Assembly: GCA_934168365.1 (NCBI GenBank)
Contig: CAKPNJ010000001.1
Location: 1 to 64,000, forward strand
Source: an uncultured Clostridia bacterium
Lineage (GTDB): Bacteria; Bacillota; Clostridia; TANB77; CAG-508
DNA length: 64,000 nt
Reading direction: 5' to 3'
The first letter of the stretch is position 1, and each line of letters starts with the position of its first letter. Both the position numbers and the translations under genes were made by a program. Below, piece after piece: positions 25,395 through 34,809 of this stretch. Below the pieces are notes generated by a model. The model had not been told where the DNA came from, did no database searches, and saw only the letters and a list, made by a program, of their open reading frames with translations.

Positions 25395-26744
25395 ATGCCT
25401 GAATATGTATATAGAGCTGTAACTAAAAGAGGGCAGATTGTACGAAACAAGGTAGAAGAATCTAGTAAAAATAACTTAGTAAAAAAATTAAAATCAAATG
25501 ATTTGTTACCTATAGAAGTTATACAAGTTAGCTACAAAAGTAGAAAAACTAAGGTGCCAAAAAAGAATATTCTAGATATTGACGATATCATGAAAACAGC
25601 CAACTCTGCTAGTGTACTTCAAGGTAGAGAAGATTATAGGCCAAGCACTAGAGAAAAGATTAACTTAATTTTGGCGGCTGGACAAAAAATAACAATAAGA
25701 GATGTTATTATATTTACTCAAAATTTTTACTTGTTGAAAAGGGCAGATTTTAACAATATACATGCTCTAAGTACAATAATAAATAGTACAGAAAACTTAT
25801 CATTTAAAGGAATATTAGAGGACATATTAGCAGGTGTAGAAAGTGGAGAATATATGTATACAACAATGGAGTATTATTCTAATATATTTCCATATGTGTA
25901 TATCAATATGATAAAAGTAGGAGAACTTTCAGGTTCACTTACCACTTCATTACAACAAGCAGTTGAATATCTAGAAGATACAACTACAAGAAGCAAAAAG
26001 ATAAAGAAAATCTTAATACCTAATTTGTTACAATTTGTGGGTATATTTCTATTATTGATTGGTGGAACTATATTTATATTACCAGAAATTCAAAAAGTAT
26101 TCCAATCAATAGGAAATGGTGTTGACTTGCCAGGACCAACATTATGGTTTATGGGAGTTGTAGATAATCTGGGTAAAACCTGGTATATTCCTATAGCAAT
26201 ACTTGGAATTATAGTATTATTGATTATGGGATACATAAACACACCTAAGGGAAAATACAATTGGCATTACTTTAAATATAAAGCACCGGTATTTGGAAGG
26301 CTTATATTTGGAATAGATTTCTCAAGACTTATGAGAGCAATGTTGTTAAACCTAAAGAACGGTATGAGAATACAAGAAGCATTAGAAGTTAGTAAATCAG
26401 TTATAAAAAATTACGTTTTACTATCTATTGTAGAAACATCTATAAACAATATCTTAATAGGTGCTTCATGGATTGAACCATTTGAAAAATCAGGATTATG
26501 TACTTCTATGGAAGTAGAAATGTTAAAAATAGGTATGCAAACTGATCTTCCAGATATGATGGACAAATTATTAAACTATATGGATGTAGATATTCAAAAT
26601 AGTTTAAATAGAATTATGAAAGTACTTCCAGAAATTTCGTATTTATTTGTTGGTGTATTATTGATTTTCCTTGTTATAGTTTTACTTGTACCATGTATCA
26701 ACTTATATATGGGTGGATTTATGATGGAAGGTTTAGGAGTATAA
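25395..26744 (+). CDS. pilC: Inner-membrane platform protein PilC/GspF
   Basis: 449 aa. The N-terminus YVYRAVTKRGQ is typical. Two T2SSF cytoplasmic helical domains are present (IKVGELSGSLTTSLQQAVEYLED and a second after the first membrane pair). The hydrophobic segments IPNLLQFVGIFLLLIGGTIF, IPIAILGIIVLLIMGY and YLFVGVLLIFLVIVLLV are evident. It anchors the ATPases to the growing pilus. Last gene of the operon, with a terminator right after. Confidence 0.93.
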   Translation: MPEYVYRAVTKRGQIVRNKVEESSKNNLVKKLKSNDLLPIEVIQVSYKSRKTKVPKKNILDIDDIMKTANSASVLQGREDYRPSTREKINLILAAGQKITIRDVIIFTQNFYLLKRADFNNIHALSTIINSTENLSFKGILEDILAGVESGEYMYTTMEYYSNIFPYVYINMIKVGELSGSLTTSLQQAVEYLEDTTTRSKKIKKILIPNLLQFVGIFLLLIGGTIFILPEIQKVFQSIGNGVDLPGPTLWFMGVVDNLGKTWYIPIAILGIIVLLIMGYINTPKGKYNWHYFKYKAPVFGRLIFGIDFSRLMRAMLLNLKNGMRIQEALEVSKSVIKNYVLLSIVETSINNILIGASWIEPFEKSGLCTSMEVEMLKIGMQTDLPDMMDKLLNYMDVDIQNSLNRIMKVLPEISYLFVGVLLIFLVIVLLVPCINLYMGGFMMEGLGV

Positions 26745-26747
26745 GAG

Positions 26748-26787
26748 CAAAAGTGAAAATTTTAATTTTCACTTTTGTTTTGTTTTT
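26748..26787 (+). terminator. Terminator of pilus operon
   Basis: A 14-bp inverted repeat (26748-26761 with 26764-26777), then a T-rich tract. Confidence 0.88.
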
Positions 26788-26809
26788 CAATATTATGAAG
26801 GAGAAATGT

Positions 26810-27697
26810 ATGAAAATAGGAATTGATATGGGCGGAAGCCATGTTGCTATAGGAGTAGTAAACGAAAATGGAGAAATTGTAGAAAAATTTGAAAAAGATA
26901 TAAAAACAATAGGAGATGATGCTAAAAATGAAATATCAAGCTATGTTATAGAATGTGTATCTAAAATTATAGAAAAATACAACATAGAAAAGATTGGAAT
27001 TGGAGCACCAGGAACTCCTAGAAATGGAATACTAACATACCTTATAAACTTAGAAATAAAAGAATTTGATATTACATCTATTTTAAAAGAGCATTTTGAC
27101 ATACCTGTAAAGTTAAAGAATGACGCTAAATGTGCAGGTTTAGCTGAAAAAACATATGGAGCATTAAAGGAATATCAAGATGCAGTATTTTTATGTTTAG
27201 GAACTGGTATTGGAGCAAGTGTATTTATGAATGGTAAGGAATTACAACCAATACAAAATCCTGGAATGGAAATAGGTCATATGATAATTGATAAGAATGG
27301 AATTAAATGTAATTGTGGAAAAAAAGGATGTTTTGAAACGTATTGTTCTATAAAAAGGTTAAAAGATAAATTGATAAATGAAATGAATTTGTCAGAAAAA
27401 ATATCTTCAAAAGAGTTATTAGAAATTTTGAAATTAAGATATCAGGAGGAAAATGTTAAGAGGATATTAGACGAATATATGGATAATTTAAATATTGGAT
27501 TATCAAATATTATAGACATATTCGCACCACAAGCAATATGCTTAGGTGGAGGATTTGTTTATTTTGAAGAGGTGTTATATAAAACATTTTTAGAAAAATA
27601 CTATAATGAAAGAAAAGCTTTTTATAAAGATGAAATTCCAGATATAAAATTAGCAGTGCTTGGCAATGATGCAGGAATTATTGGAGCAACTATTTGA
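26810..27697 (+). CDS. ROK-family sugar kinase (glucokinase-like)
   Basis: 295 aa cytosolic kinase. Phosphate-binding DMGGSHVAIG at the N-terminus, KNDAKCAGLAE, LGTGIGASV, EIGHM and the ROK zinc motif CNCGKKGCFE. It likely phosphorylates glucose or another hexose. ATG 26810 is chosen for AAGGAG 6 nt upstream; the frame upstream runs into pilC and its terminator. The N-terminus has no HTH, so it is a kinase rather than a ROK repressor. Confidence 0.9.
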   Translation: MKIGIDMGGSHVAIGVVNENGEIVEKFEKDIKTIGDDAKNEISSYVIECVSKIIEKYNIEKIGIGAPGTPRNGILTYLINLEIKEFDITSILKEHFDIPVKLKNDAKCAGLAEKTYGALKEYQDAVFLCLGTGIGASVFMNGKELQPIQNPGMEIGHMIIDKNGIKCNCGKKGCFETYCSIKRLKDKLINEMNLSEKISSKELLEILKLRYQEENVKRILDEYMDNLNIGLSNIIDIFAPQAICLGGGFVYFEEVLYKTFLEKYYNERKAFYKDEIPDIKLAVLGNDAGIIGATI

Positions 27698-27722
27698 CAA
27701 AGGTAAGAAAAAATAGTATAAT
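27694..27722 (+). promoter_or_regulatory. Consensus promoter for RNase J gene
   Basis: TTGACA (27694-27699), a 17-bp spacer and TATAAT (27717-27722), a perfect sigma-A match overlapping the end of the kinase gene. Confidence 0.9.
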
Positions 27723-27729
27723 AATTAAC

Positions 27730-27954
27730 AGTTGTTACCAATTATGGTAAAGAAGAGATTTATATTGTTTATTATAAGAGCGGATTTTAAATTAAAATAG
27801 AAACTTAAAAAATATATTTTAGAGCGGAAAAGGAAATATATTTAAAAGTTTTGGATAAAATATCTGTGCAAAAGCTACAGATATATTATTGTTGATGTAA
27901 TAAATAAAATAATGAGAAAAACAACAATTTAAAAAAGAAGGAGAGAAATTTTTA
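27730..27954 (+). promoter_or_regulatory. Long leader of RNase J mRNA
   Basis: About 225 nt lie between the predicted transcription start and the ATG. They include a hairpin (ATATCTGT/ACAGATAT, 27860-27884) and two copies of AGAGCGGA. No known riboswitch is recognised. It may be a target for autoregulation. Confidence 0.4.
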
Positions 27955-29844
27955 ATGACAAATGAATTAAAACAAAAGGATACTAGACAAAAAGAGAGTA
28001 CTGAGAGAAGAGAGAAAAAAGGATACTCAGTTAGAAAAAACAACAGAGTTAATCAAAACAAAAAAGAAATAGAAGGAGAAAAAAAGGCCACAGTAGAAAA
28101 GAAAAGACCTACTACAAAAAGAAATACAAATACTAGAACAAGAAATAATAGGTCAACTAACAAAGAAATTATGCAATTTAATTTCAAAAAAACTAACTTG
28201 AAAATCATCCCATTAGGTGGATTACAAGAAATAGGAAAAAATATTACAGTTTTTGAATATGAAGATGAGATAATATTAGTAGACTGTGGATTAGAGTTCC
28301 CAGGAAATGATATGCTAGGTGTAGACTTAGTAATACCTGATATAACATACTTACTAAAAAATCAGGAAAAGGTAAAAGGATTAGTTATAACACACGGACA
28401 TGAGGACCATATTGGAGCAATACCATATATATTAAAACAAATTAACATTCCAATATATGCTACTAGACTAACAGTATCGTTAATAAAAAATAAATTAGAA
28501 GAACATAATTTAGTAAATACTACAAAATTAAACATTGTAGAACAAGGTCAAACAGTTAAATTTAAAAATATGCAAGTAGAATTTATTAGCAGTAATCATA
28601 GTATTCCAGATGCTGTAATGCTTGCAATTAAAACCCCAGTGGGAACAATACTTCACACAGGTGACTTTAAAATAGATTATACACCAATAGATGATAAAGT
28701 AATTGACTTAAACAGAATTGCAGAATTAGGTAATGAGGGAATTTTAGCATTACTTTCAGATAGTACAAACAGCGAAAGAAAAGGATTTACAATGTCTGAG
28801 AGCTCTGTTGGAGAAGTATTTGACAAACTATTCTTAAACAATTCAAAAAGAATAGTTGTTGCAACATTTGCATCAAATGTGCATCGTGTGCAACAAATAG
28901 TAAATTCTTCAATTAAATATGGAAGAAAAATTGCTGTATGTGGTAGAAGTATGATGAATATGATAGAAGCAGCAATGGAACTTGGTTATATACAAGATGC
29001 CGAGAACGTATTTATTGATATTGATAATATCAAAAACTATAGAGATGATCAATTAGTTATTATAACTACAGGAAGTCAGGGAGAAGCAATGTCTGCATTA
29101 ACCAGAATGGCAAATGGAGACCATAAAAAAGTTACTATAACTCCAAATGATATGGTAATAATATCAGCTACTCCAATTCCGGGAAATGAAAAATACGTAT
29201 CAAAAGTAATAGATGACCTTATGAAAATAGGGGCAGAGGTTATATATAGCTCACTAGAAGATGTACACGTATCAGGTCATGCATGTCAAGAAGAACAAAA
29301 ATTGATAATCACTTTAGCAAAACCAAAATTCTTTGTACCAGTACATGGTGAATATAGACAACTTAGAGCACATGCAGAAACTGCTAAAAAACTAGGAATA
29401 GAAGCTAAAAATATATTTATGATGACAAATGGTAGAATATTAGAGCTAAACGAAAATGAAGCAACACTTACTACTTCAGTACCAAATGGAAAAGTTTTAG
29501 TAGACGGCCTAGGTGTTGGAGACGTTGGAAACATAGTACTTCGTGACAGACAACACTTATCACAAGATGGCTTAATAGTTATAGTTGTTGCAATGGATTC
29601 AGATACAGGAGAAATAGTATCAGAGCCAGATGTAGTATCAAGAGGATTCGTATATGTTAGAGAATCAGAAAATTTAATGGATGACATTAAAAGAGTAATT
29701 TATGAAGAAGTAAAAAAATGTGAAGAAGGTCACATTACAGACTGGTCAACAATAAAATCAAACCTAAAAGATACTTTAAGAGATTATATATTTGAAAAAA
29801 CAAAAAGAAATCCTATGATACTACCAATTATTACCGAAGTTTAA
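27955..29844 (+). CDS. rnj: Ribonuclease J
   Basis: 629 aa metallo-beta-lactamase/beta-CASP RNase with 5'-3' exo- and endonuclease activity in mRNA decay and rRNA maturation. The catalytic metal motif HGHEDHIGA and DFKIDYTP are present, with beta-CASP elements further on and VSGHAC. The first 80 residues are a basic, low-complexity extension rich in Lys, Arg, Asn and Thr, ahead of the normal start LKIIPLGGLQEIGKN. The extension is unusual in length and may bind RNA. Strong GGAGAG site. Confidence 0.95.
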   Translation: MTNELKQKDTRQKESTERREKKGYSVRKNNRVNQNKKEIEGEKKATVEKKRPTTKRNTNTRTRNNRSTNKEIMQFNFKKTNLKIIPLGGLQEIGKNITVFEYEDEIILVDCGLEFPGNDMLGVDLVIPDITYLLKNQEKVKGLVITHGHEDHIGAIPYILKQINIPIYATRLTVSLIKNKLEEHNLVNTTKLNIVEQGQTVKFKNMQVEFISSNHSIPDAVMLAIKTPVGTILHTGDFKIDYTPIDDKVIDLNRIAELGNEGILALLSDSTNSERKGFTMSESSVGEVFDKLFLNNSKRIVVATFASNVHRVQQIVNSSIKYGRKIAVCGRSMMNMIEAAMELGYIQDAENVFIDIDNIKNYRDDQLVIITTGSQGEAMSALTRMANGDHKKVTITPNDMVIISATPIPGNEKYVSKVIDDLMKIGAEVIYSSLEDVHVSGHACQEEQKLIITLAKPKFFVPVHGEYRQLRAHAETAKKLGIEAKNIFMMTNGRILELNENEATLTTSVPNGKVLVDGLGVGDVGNIVLRDRQHLSQDGLIVIVVAMDSDTGEIVSEPDVVSRGFVYVRESENLMDDIKRVIYEEVKKCEEGHITDWSTIKSNLKDTLRDYIFEKTKRNPMILPIITEV

Positions 29845-29901
29845 TTATTTCAAAATTAAACATTTAGAATTAAATTATTTTGAAAAGGGGAAGAGTAAAA
29901 A

Positions 29902-31554
29902 ATGGATTATAAAGATTTAGCAAATTTAATATTTCCAAATGCAAAACCAATTTCATATTATGAGGAAAAATATCCAGAAAGAAACTTACCAGAAGGAGCA
30001 ATGGTAGTACGTTTTGCACCAAGCCCAACAGGTTATGTTCATATTGGAGGATTATACCAAAGCATTATATGCACAACACTTGCAAAGCAAACTAAAGGTG
30101 TTAGTATATTAAGAATAGAAGATACAGACCAAAAAAGATTGATTGAAAATGGTGTAGTACAAATAGTAGAAGCAGTTAAAGATTTTGGCATTGTATTTGA
30201 TGAAGGTATGATAAATGAAACCGAAGAAAAAGGTAATTATGGACCGTATAAACAAAGTGCTAGAAAGGACATATACCAAGCTTTTGCTAAATATTTAATA
30301 GAACAAGGTAGAGCATACCCATGTTTTGCAACACCAGAAGAACTTGATGAAATGCGTAAAAAACAAGAAGCAGCTAAAATTAGACCTGGTTATTATGGAG
30401 TATGGGCAACATACCGTAATTTATCAGTAGAAGAAGCGGCAGAAAAAATAAAAGCTGGTGAACCATATATTGTTAGATTTAAATCTATGGGAAATGAAGA
30501 AAGAAAAATAAGACATCATGATGTAATAAAAGGAAATGTTGAATTCCCTGAAAATGATCAAGATATAGTTATTATAAAAGCAGATGGTTTACCTACATAC
30601 CATTTTGCACATGCTGTTGATGATCATCTAATGAGAGTTACACACGTAATTCGTGCTGATGAATGGCTATCCTCAGTACCACTTCATTTAGAGTTATTTA
30701 AAGCACTAGGATTTGCAGTACCTAAATATGCACATACATCAGCGATATTAAAAGATGATGAAGGTAAAAAACGAAAAATTAGTAAACGTAAAGACCCAGA
30801 AGCAGCAGTTAGTTACTATCATGAAGAAGGTATACCAGCAGAAGCTGTATATCAATATTTATTAAATATAGCAAATTCAAACTTTGAAACATGGAAAAGA
30901 TCAAACCCTGATAAAAATATATCAGAATTTGATTTTGAGCTTAACAAAATGAGCGTAAGCGGAGCAATTTTTGATATGATAAAATTATTAGACATATCAA
31001 AAAATGTTATATCTACATATTCTAAAGAAAGAGTATATGAAGATTCTTTAAACTGGGCAAAACGTTATGACAAAGAACTTGAAGAAATGTTACAAGATAA
31101 AGAATATGCTTTAAAAGTATTTGGAATTGAAAGAGGAACAGCTAAGCCTAGAAAAGATATAGCTAAATGGGCAGAAATAAAAAATGCAATTTATTATATG
31201 TATGATGAAAAATTCTTTAGTATAGACAATAGCTTTGAATATGCTAAAATAAATGATAAAGAAGAAATCAAAAAAATATTATCATTATACCTAGAAAAAT
31301 ATTTTGATATAAATGATGATAAACAAACATGGTTTGATAAAATAAAAGATTTATCAGAAGAATTAGAATATGCTAGAGAAGTAAAAATGTTTAAACAAGA
31401 ACCTGAAAAATGGAAAGCACATGTAGGAGATGTTAGTACAGTATTAAGAGTTTCATTAACAGGAAGACAACAAACACCAGACTTATATGAAATTATGCAA
31501 GTATTGGGAAAAGAAAGCGTAGAAAAAAGATTTAAAAATATAATTGAAAAATAA
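29902..31554 (+). CDS. gltX: Glutamyl-tRNA synthetase
   Basis: Class I synthetase, 550 aa. HIGH-type motif in FAPSPTGYVHIGGL and KMSKS-type motif KISKR. The RIEDTDQKR segment is typical of GluRS. It charges tRNA-Glu and perhaps tRNA-Gln if the organism uses an amidotransferase. Longer than the usual 480-500 aa, with an extended C-terminal anticodon domain. No T-box is seen upstream. RNase J and DUF951 are neighbours on the same strand. Confidence 0.95.
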   Translation: MDYKDLANLIFPNAKPISYYEEKYPERNLPEGAMVVRFAPSPTGYVHIGGLYQSIICTTLAKQTKGVSILRIEDTDQKRLIENGVVQIVEAVKDFGIVFDEGMINETEEKGNYGPYKQSARKDIYQAFAKYLIEQGRAYPCFATPEELDEMRKKQEAAKIRPGYYGVWATYRNLSVEEAAEKIKAGEPYIVRFKSMGNEERKIRHHDVIKGNVEFPENDQDIVIIKADGLPTYHFAHAVDDHLMRVTHVIRADEWLSSVPLHLELFKALGFAVPKYAHTSAILKDDEGKKRKISKRKDPEAAVSYYHEEGIPAEAVYQYLLNIANSNFETWKRSNPDKNISEFDFELNKMSVSGAIFDMIKLLDISKNVISTYSKERVYEDSLNWAKRYDKELEEMLQDKEYALKVFGIERGTAKPRKDIAKWAEIKNAIYYMYDEKFFSIDNSFEYAKINDKEEIKKILSLYLEKYFDINDDKQTWFDKIKDLSEELEYAREVKMFKQEPEKWKAHVGDVSTVLRVSLTGRQQTPDLYEIMQVLGKESVEKRFKNIIEK

Positions 31555-31570
31555 AAAGGAGTGAGTTCCT

Positions 31571-31747
31571 ATGGAATATAATGTAGGTGATATTGTTAGA
31601 ACCAAAAAACAACATCCTTGTGGAAGTAAACTGTGGGAATTGACTAGAGTAGGTGTTGATTTTAAAATGAAATGTTTAGGATGTGGACATATAGTTGTTT
31701 TAGAACGTCCTAAAGCATTGAAAGCAATAACTAAAAAAGAAAGTTAA
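31571..31747 (+). CDS. DUF951 small zinc-ribbon-like protein
   Basis: 58 aa. Reads as a typical DUF951 protein: YNVGDIVRTKKQHPCGS, then KCLGCGHIVVLERPK. The CxxC and preceding Cys suggest a small metal-binding fold. Function unknown. AAAGGAG site; 16 bp after gltX and followed by a strong terminator, so it is the last gene of that unit. Confidence 0.9.
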   Translation: MEYNVGDIVRTKKQHPCGSKLWELTRVGVDFKMKCLGCGHIVVLERPKALKAITKKES

Positions 31748-31755
31748 AAAAACTT

Positions 31756-31790
31756 AGAGGGTGGTTTATTAAAAACCACCCTCTTTAAAA
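31756..31790. terminator. Bidirectional terminator
   Basis: Perfect 12-bp stem (31756-31767 with 31773-31784). On the minus strand it is followed by seven T, on the plus strand by a short TTT. It serves both the DUF951 gene and the converging 79-aa gene. Confidence 0.85.
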
Positions 31791-31801
31791 GGTTATTCGA
31801 C

Positions 31802-32041
31802 TTAGATGTGACACAAATAGGGTAAAGCCCCATCCAAAGACATCAAGAACTCCTTAATTTTATGATCACGAGCACTATCTCTAGAGCTCATAAAAAACAC
31901 GGTATTGCCCTTCACGTGATTAAAATCGTGAGCATTTGCACGAACTCCCTGATAAAAATTAGATTTCGTGGCAATTAAAGCGGCTTTGGCAAGTTTTTCG
32001 GATGCAAAACTTACCATTATAAAATTCCGGAGCTTACTCAT
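31802..32041 (-). CDS. Small orphan protein
   Basis: 79 aa, not recognised: basic N-terminal half, no membrane segment (MSKLRNFIMVSFASEKLAK). ATG 32041 is chosen because TTGGAGG lies about 8 nt upstream and a strong promoter lies before it; a longer reading would pass through the promoter. As with the 82-aa gene at 13301, codons are richer in G+C than in the neighbourhood and the gene forms its own unit with promoter and terminator. Function unknown. Confidence 0.6.
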   Translation of the reverse strand: MSKLRNFIMVSFASEKLAKAALIATKSNFYQGVRANAHDFNHVKGNTVFFMSSRDSARDHKIKEFLMSLDGALPYLCHI

Positions 32042-32089
32042 AGTCAAATCCTCCAATATAAAATTTGCTCTTATTAAGAGCGTGTACTT

Positions 32090-32118
32090 ATTATAATACT
32101 TTAGGAGTAAATAGTCAA
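32090..32118 (-). promoter_or_regulatory. Promoter of small orphan gene
   Basis: Minus strand: TTGACT (32118-32113), a 17-bp spacer and TATAAT (32095-32090). Confidence 0.85.
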
Positions 32119-32120
32119 TG

Positions 32121-32150
32121 AAAAACGACAAAATATGCTGTATTTTGTCG
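32121..32150 (-). terminator. Terminator after engB
   Basis: Perfect 10-bp stem CGACAAAATA/TATTTTGTCG with a 5-nt loop and TTTTT on the minus strand. It lies just downstream of engB and upstream of the orphan gene promoter. Confidence 0.88.
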
Positions 32151-32164
32151 ATTTTATTAAAAAA

Positions 32165-32746
32165 TTATATATTTTTTTCTATTTCTTCCCAAACTCTGTC
32201 TGTATATATTTTTCTCTCGCTAGAACATGGAAGGAATGCAATATCTTTTAATGGATTTAAAACATTTTGCAAATTAGTTACAGCAGTATCCACCTTTGTA
32301 ACAGCTATTTTATCTGCCTTATTTGCAATAACAATACAAGGTAAATTAGTTTTAAAAATGTAATCATACATAAGTTTATCGTTAGCAGTAGGGTCATGTC
32401 GAATGTCTATTAAAAATATTATCAAAGAAATATTTTTACTTTTTTGTAGGTATTCTTCAATAAAAGTTCCAACTTTTGCTTGTTCCTGTTTAGACATTTT
32501 ACTAAAACCATAACCAGGCAAATCAACTAAATAAAACTTTTCGTCCATATTATAAAAATTTATTTGTCTTGTTTTACCAGGTTCACTACTAGTTCTAGCC
32601 AACTTTTTACGATTAACTAATGTATTTATAAAACTAGACTTTCCAACATTAGACTTTCCAACCAATACAACTTGGGGTAATCCATCATCAGGATATTGCT
32701 TAGGACTAACTGCAGAAATTCTAAATTCTGGATTTTTAATGAACAT
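32165..32746 (-). CDS. engB: Ribosome-biogenesis GTPase EngB/YsxC
   Basis: 193 aa GTPase needed for assembly of the large ribosomal subunit. G1 GKSNVGKSS, G2/G3 region GKTRQINFY and DLPGYGFSK, G4 NKADK. ATG 32746 is chosen for its GGAGG site 8 nt upstream; it overlaps the end of serS by 11 nt, giving a serS-engB operon. Confidence 0.95.
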   Translation of the reverse strand: MFIKNPEFRISAVSPKQYPDDGLPQVVLVGKSNVGKSSFINTLVNRKKLARTSSEPGKTRQINFYNMDEKFYLVDLPGYGFSKMSKQEQAKVGTFIEEYLQKSKNISLIIFLIDIRHDPTANDKLMYDYIFKTNLPCIVIANKADKIAVTKVDTAVTNLQNVLNPLKDIAFLPCSSERKIYTDRVWEEIEKNI

Positions 32747-34028
32747 TTTTAACCTCCAAAACCTTAGTTCCACCCATATATGGCCATAAAACTTCAGGAA
32801 TTTTAACACTTCCATCTTCTTGATAATTATTTTCAAGTAAAGCAATTAACATACGAGGTGGGGCAACAACTGTATTGTTCAAAGTATGAGCAAAATAATT
32901 TTGTTTTTCTCCCTTAATTCTAATACCTAAACGTCTAGCTTGAGCATCAGTTAAGTTAGAACAGCTACCAACTTCAAAGTATTTTTGTTGTCTAGGGCTC
33001 CAAGCCTCAACGTCACAGCTCTTAGCCTTTAAGTCAGCTAAGTCACCACTGCAACATTCAAGAGTACGAACTGGAATATCTAAGCTTCTAAATAATTCAA
33101 CTGTATATGACCATAATTTATCATACCAATTCCAGCTATCTTCAGGCTCACACACAACAATCATTTCTTGCTTTTCAAATTGGTGAATACGGTAAACACC
33201 ACGTTCTTCAATACCATGAGCACCTTTTTCTTTTCTAAAACAAGGAGAATATGATGTCATTGTATAAGGAATTCTATCTTTTGGAAGAATTTGATCTTTA
33301 AATTTGCCTATCATAGAATGTTCACTTGTACCAATTAAATACAAATCTTCTCCTTCAATTTTATACATCATAGCATCCATTTCCTCAAAGCTCATAACAC
33401 CAGTTACAACACTGCTACGAATCATAAAAGGTGGAACACAATAAGTAAACCCTTTATTTATCATAAAATCTCTAGCATAAGAAATAACTGCAGAATGAAG
33501 TCTAGCAATATCACCCATTAAATAATAGAATCCATTACCAGCAACTCTACGAGCAGCATCCAAGTCAATGCCTTCAAATGCTTCCATAATATCTGTATGA
33601 TATGGAATTTCATAACTTGGAACAACTGGCTCTCCAAACTTTTGAATTTCAACATTTTCACTATCATCTTTACCAACTGGAACAGACTCATGAATAATGT
33701 TAGGAATTTTCATCATTTTCTCTTGAATTTTAGCAGAATATTCCTCTTCAAGTTTCTCATTTTCAAGTAATTTATTATTAATTTCTTGTACCTGAGCCTT
33801 TATACCTTCTGCCTCATCTTTTTTACCTTGTCTCATTAAATTACCAATTTCACTACTTAATGAATTTCTTTTGCTTCTTAACTCATCACCATTTAATTTT
33901 GCTTCACGATTTTTAGTATCTAATTCGAGAATTTCGTCAACCAATGGTAATTTGTAATCTTGAAATTTCTTCTTAATATTTTCCTTAACTACATCCGGAT
34001 TTTCTCTTAAAAATTTAATATCTATCAT
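32736..34028 (-). CDS. serS: Seryl-tRNA synthetase
   Basis: 430 aa class II synthetase charging tRNA-Ser. The N-terminal long coiled-coil arm (residues 25-105) binds the tRNA variable arm. Motif 2 region FRKEKGAHGIEERGVYR and motif 3 near the C-terminus (ALLENNYQEDG) are present. Normal length. No T-box leader is seen. Confidence 0.97.
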   Translation of the reverse strand: MIDIKFLRENPDVVKENIKKKFQDYKLPLVDEILELDTKNREAKLNGDELRSKRNSLSSEIGNLMRQGKKDEAEGIKAQVQEINNKLLENEKLEEEYSAKIQEKMMKIPNIIHESVPVGKDDSENVEIQKFGEPVVPSYEIPYHTDIMEAFEGIDLDAARRVAGNGFYYLMGDIARLHSAVISYARDFMINKGFTYCVPPFMIRSSVVTGVMSFEEMDAMMYKIEGEDLYLIGTSEHSMIGKFKDQILPKDRIPYTMTSYSPCFRKEKGAHGIEERGVYRIHQFEKQEMIVVCEPEDSWNWYDKLWSYTVELFRSLDIPVRTLECCSGDLADLKAKSCDVEAWSPRQQKYFEVGSCSNLTDAQARRLGIRIKGEKQNYFAHTLNNTVVAPPRMLIALLENNYQEDGSVKIPEVLWPYMGGTKVLEVKNVH

Positions 34029-34060
34029 AACTTTACCTCTATAATATAAATTACCAATTT

Positions 34061-34089
34061 ATTATAGCAAACAATTTTGCAAAAATCAA
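34061..34089 (-). promoter_or_regulatory. Promoter of serS-engB
   Basis: Minus strand: TTGATT (34089-34084), a 17-bp spacer and TATAAT (34066-34061). Confidence 0.7.
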
Positions 34090-34165
34090 TATTTCTTAAA
34101 GCATAACGCATAAATTGGAAATTAGTGTATATAATGTTTATGAGAAACCAAAAAGGAGACAAGTA

Positions 34166-34441
34166 ATGTTTGAAGAATATCAAAAAGAAACAAATATAAA
34201 AGACAAGACTGATGAAGATAAAAAGGTAGAACTTATAATGAGTTTAATAAAAGCAAAAAAAGAATTGAATTTAGCAACTAAAAATTTTGAAACAGCAGAA
34301 GAAGGTTTAGTGGACTATTATGTATATCAAATTAAAGCTAGTAAAAGTAAAGTGGATTTTTTAGTAAATAAAGCGAGGGATAGGGGATTATCATTAAATA
34401 TGATAGAAGAAATTTATTTCAAAAAAAATCAAGTAGGATAA
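34166..34441 (+). CDS. YaaL-like DUF2508 protein
   Basis: 91 aa helical protein with the DUF2508 pattern (a LIKAKKELNLATKNFE helix, then LVDYYVYQIKASKSKVDFLVNKAR). Function unknown, but in Bacillus yaaL sits directly upstream of bofA, as here. ATG 34166 follows AAAGGAG; the upstream part of the frame has no ribosome binding site. Confidence 0.85.
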   Translation: MFEEYQKETNIKDKTDEDKKVELIMSLIKAKKELNLATKNFETAEEGLVDYYVYQIKASKSKVDFLVNKARDRGLSLNMIEEIYFKKNQVG

Positions 34442-34495
34442 GTAATATTTGTCCAATTTTTATCATACATATTACTAAAGGAATGGTGATAAAAA

Positions 34496-34756
34496 TTGGA
34501 CTTTTCTAATGCTTTAGTTATTTTAGGATGTATAGTAGTTTTGTGGATTATTGGAAAAATATTTTCAGTTCCATTAAAAGCATTGTTTAAACTAATAGTA
34601 AACTCTGTTTTAGGTGGATTACTAATATTTATAATAAACTTAATAGGTTCAGCATGGGGATTTCATATAGGGCTAAATGTTGTTACAGCAGTATTAGTAG
34701 GCCTTTTAGGAATTCCTGGGGCGATACTGCTAATCATACTAAAACTATTCATCTAA
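34496..34756 (+). CDS. bofA: BofA-like pro-sigma-K processing inhibitor
   Basis: 86 aa with two to three membrane helices. It fits BofA by size, topology and the C-terminal GLLGIPGAILLIILKLF. In Bacillus BofA holds the SpoIVFB protease inactive in the outer forespore membrane. The start is TTG at 34496 with GGTGAT 6 nt upstream. Pairing with the YaaL gene supports the call. SpoIVFB and sigma-K are not in the window. Confidence 0.85.
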   Translation: MDFSNALVILGCIVVLWIIGKIFSVPLKALFKLIVNSVLGGLLIFIINLIGSAWGFHIGLNVVTAVLVGLLGIPGAILLIILKLFI

Positions 34757-34806
34757 AAAAGGTGACTATGGGGACGGGGTCAAAAAGCACCCATAGTCAC
34801 CTTTTT
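34756..34806. terminator. Long bidirectional terminator between bofA and glmS
   Basis: A 17-bp perfect stem (34756-34772 with 34790-34806) built on GGTGACTATGGG, with a loop containing GACGGGGTCAAAAAGC. Its A/T ends serve both directions. Confidence 0.9.
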
Positions 34807-34809
34807 AGT

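Noticed and set aside
31802..32131. Longer 109-aa version of the small orphan protein
   Set aside because: The extra N-terminal part runs through the promoter -10 and -35 boxes; TTGGAGG supports the start at 32041.
29880..34100. T-box riboswitches upstream of gltX or serS
   Set aside because: The intergenic distances are short and no specifier loop, T-box sequence or antiterminator was seen.
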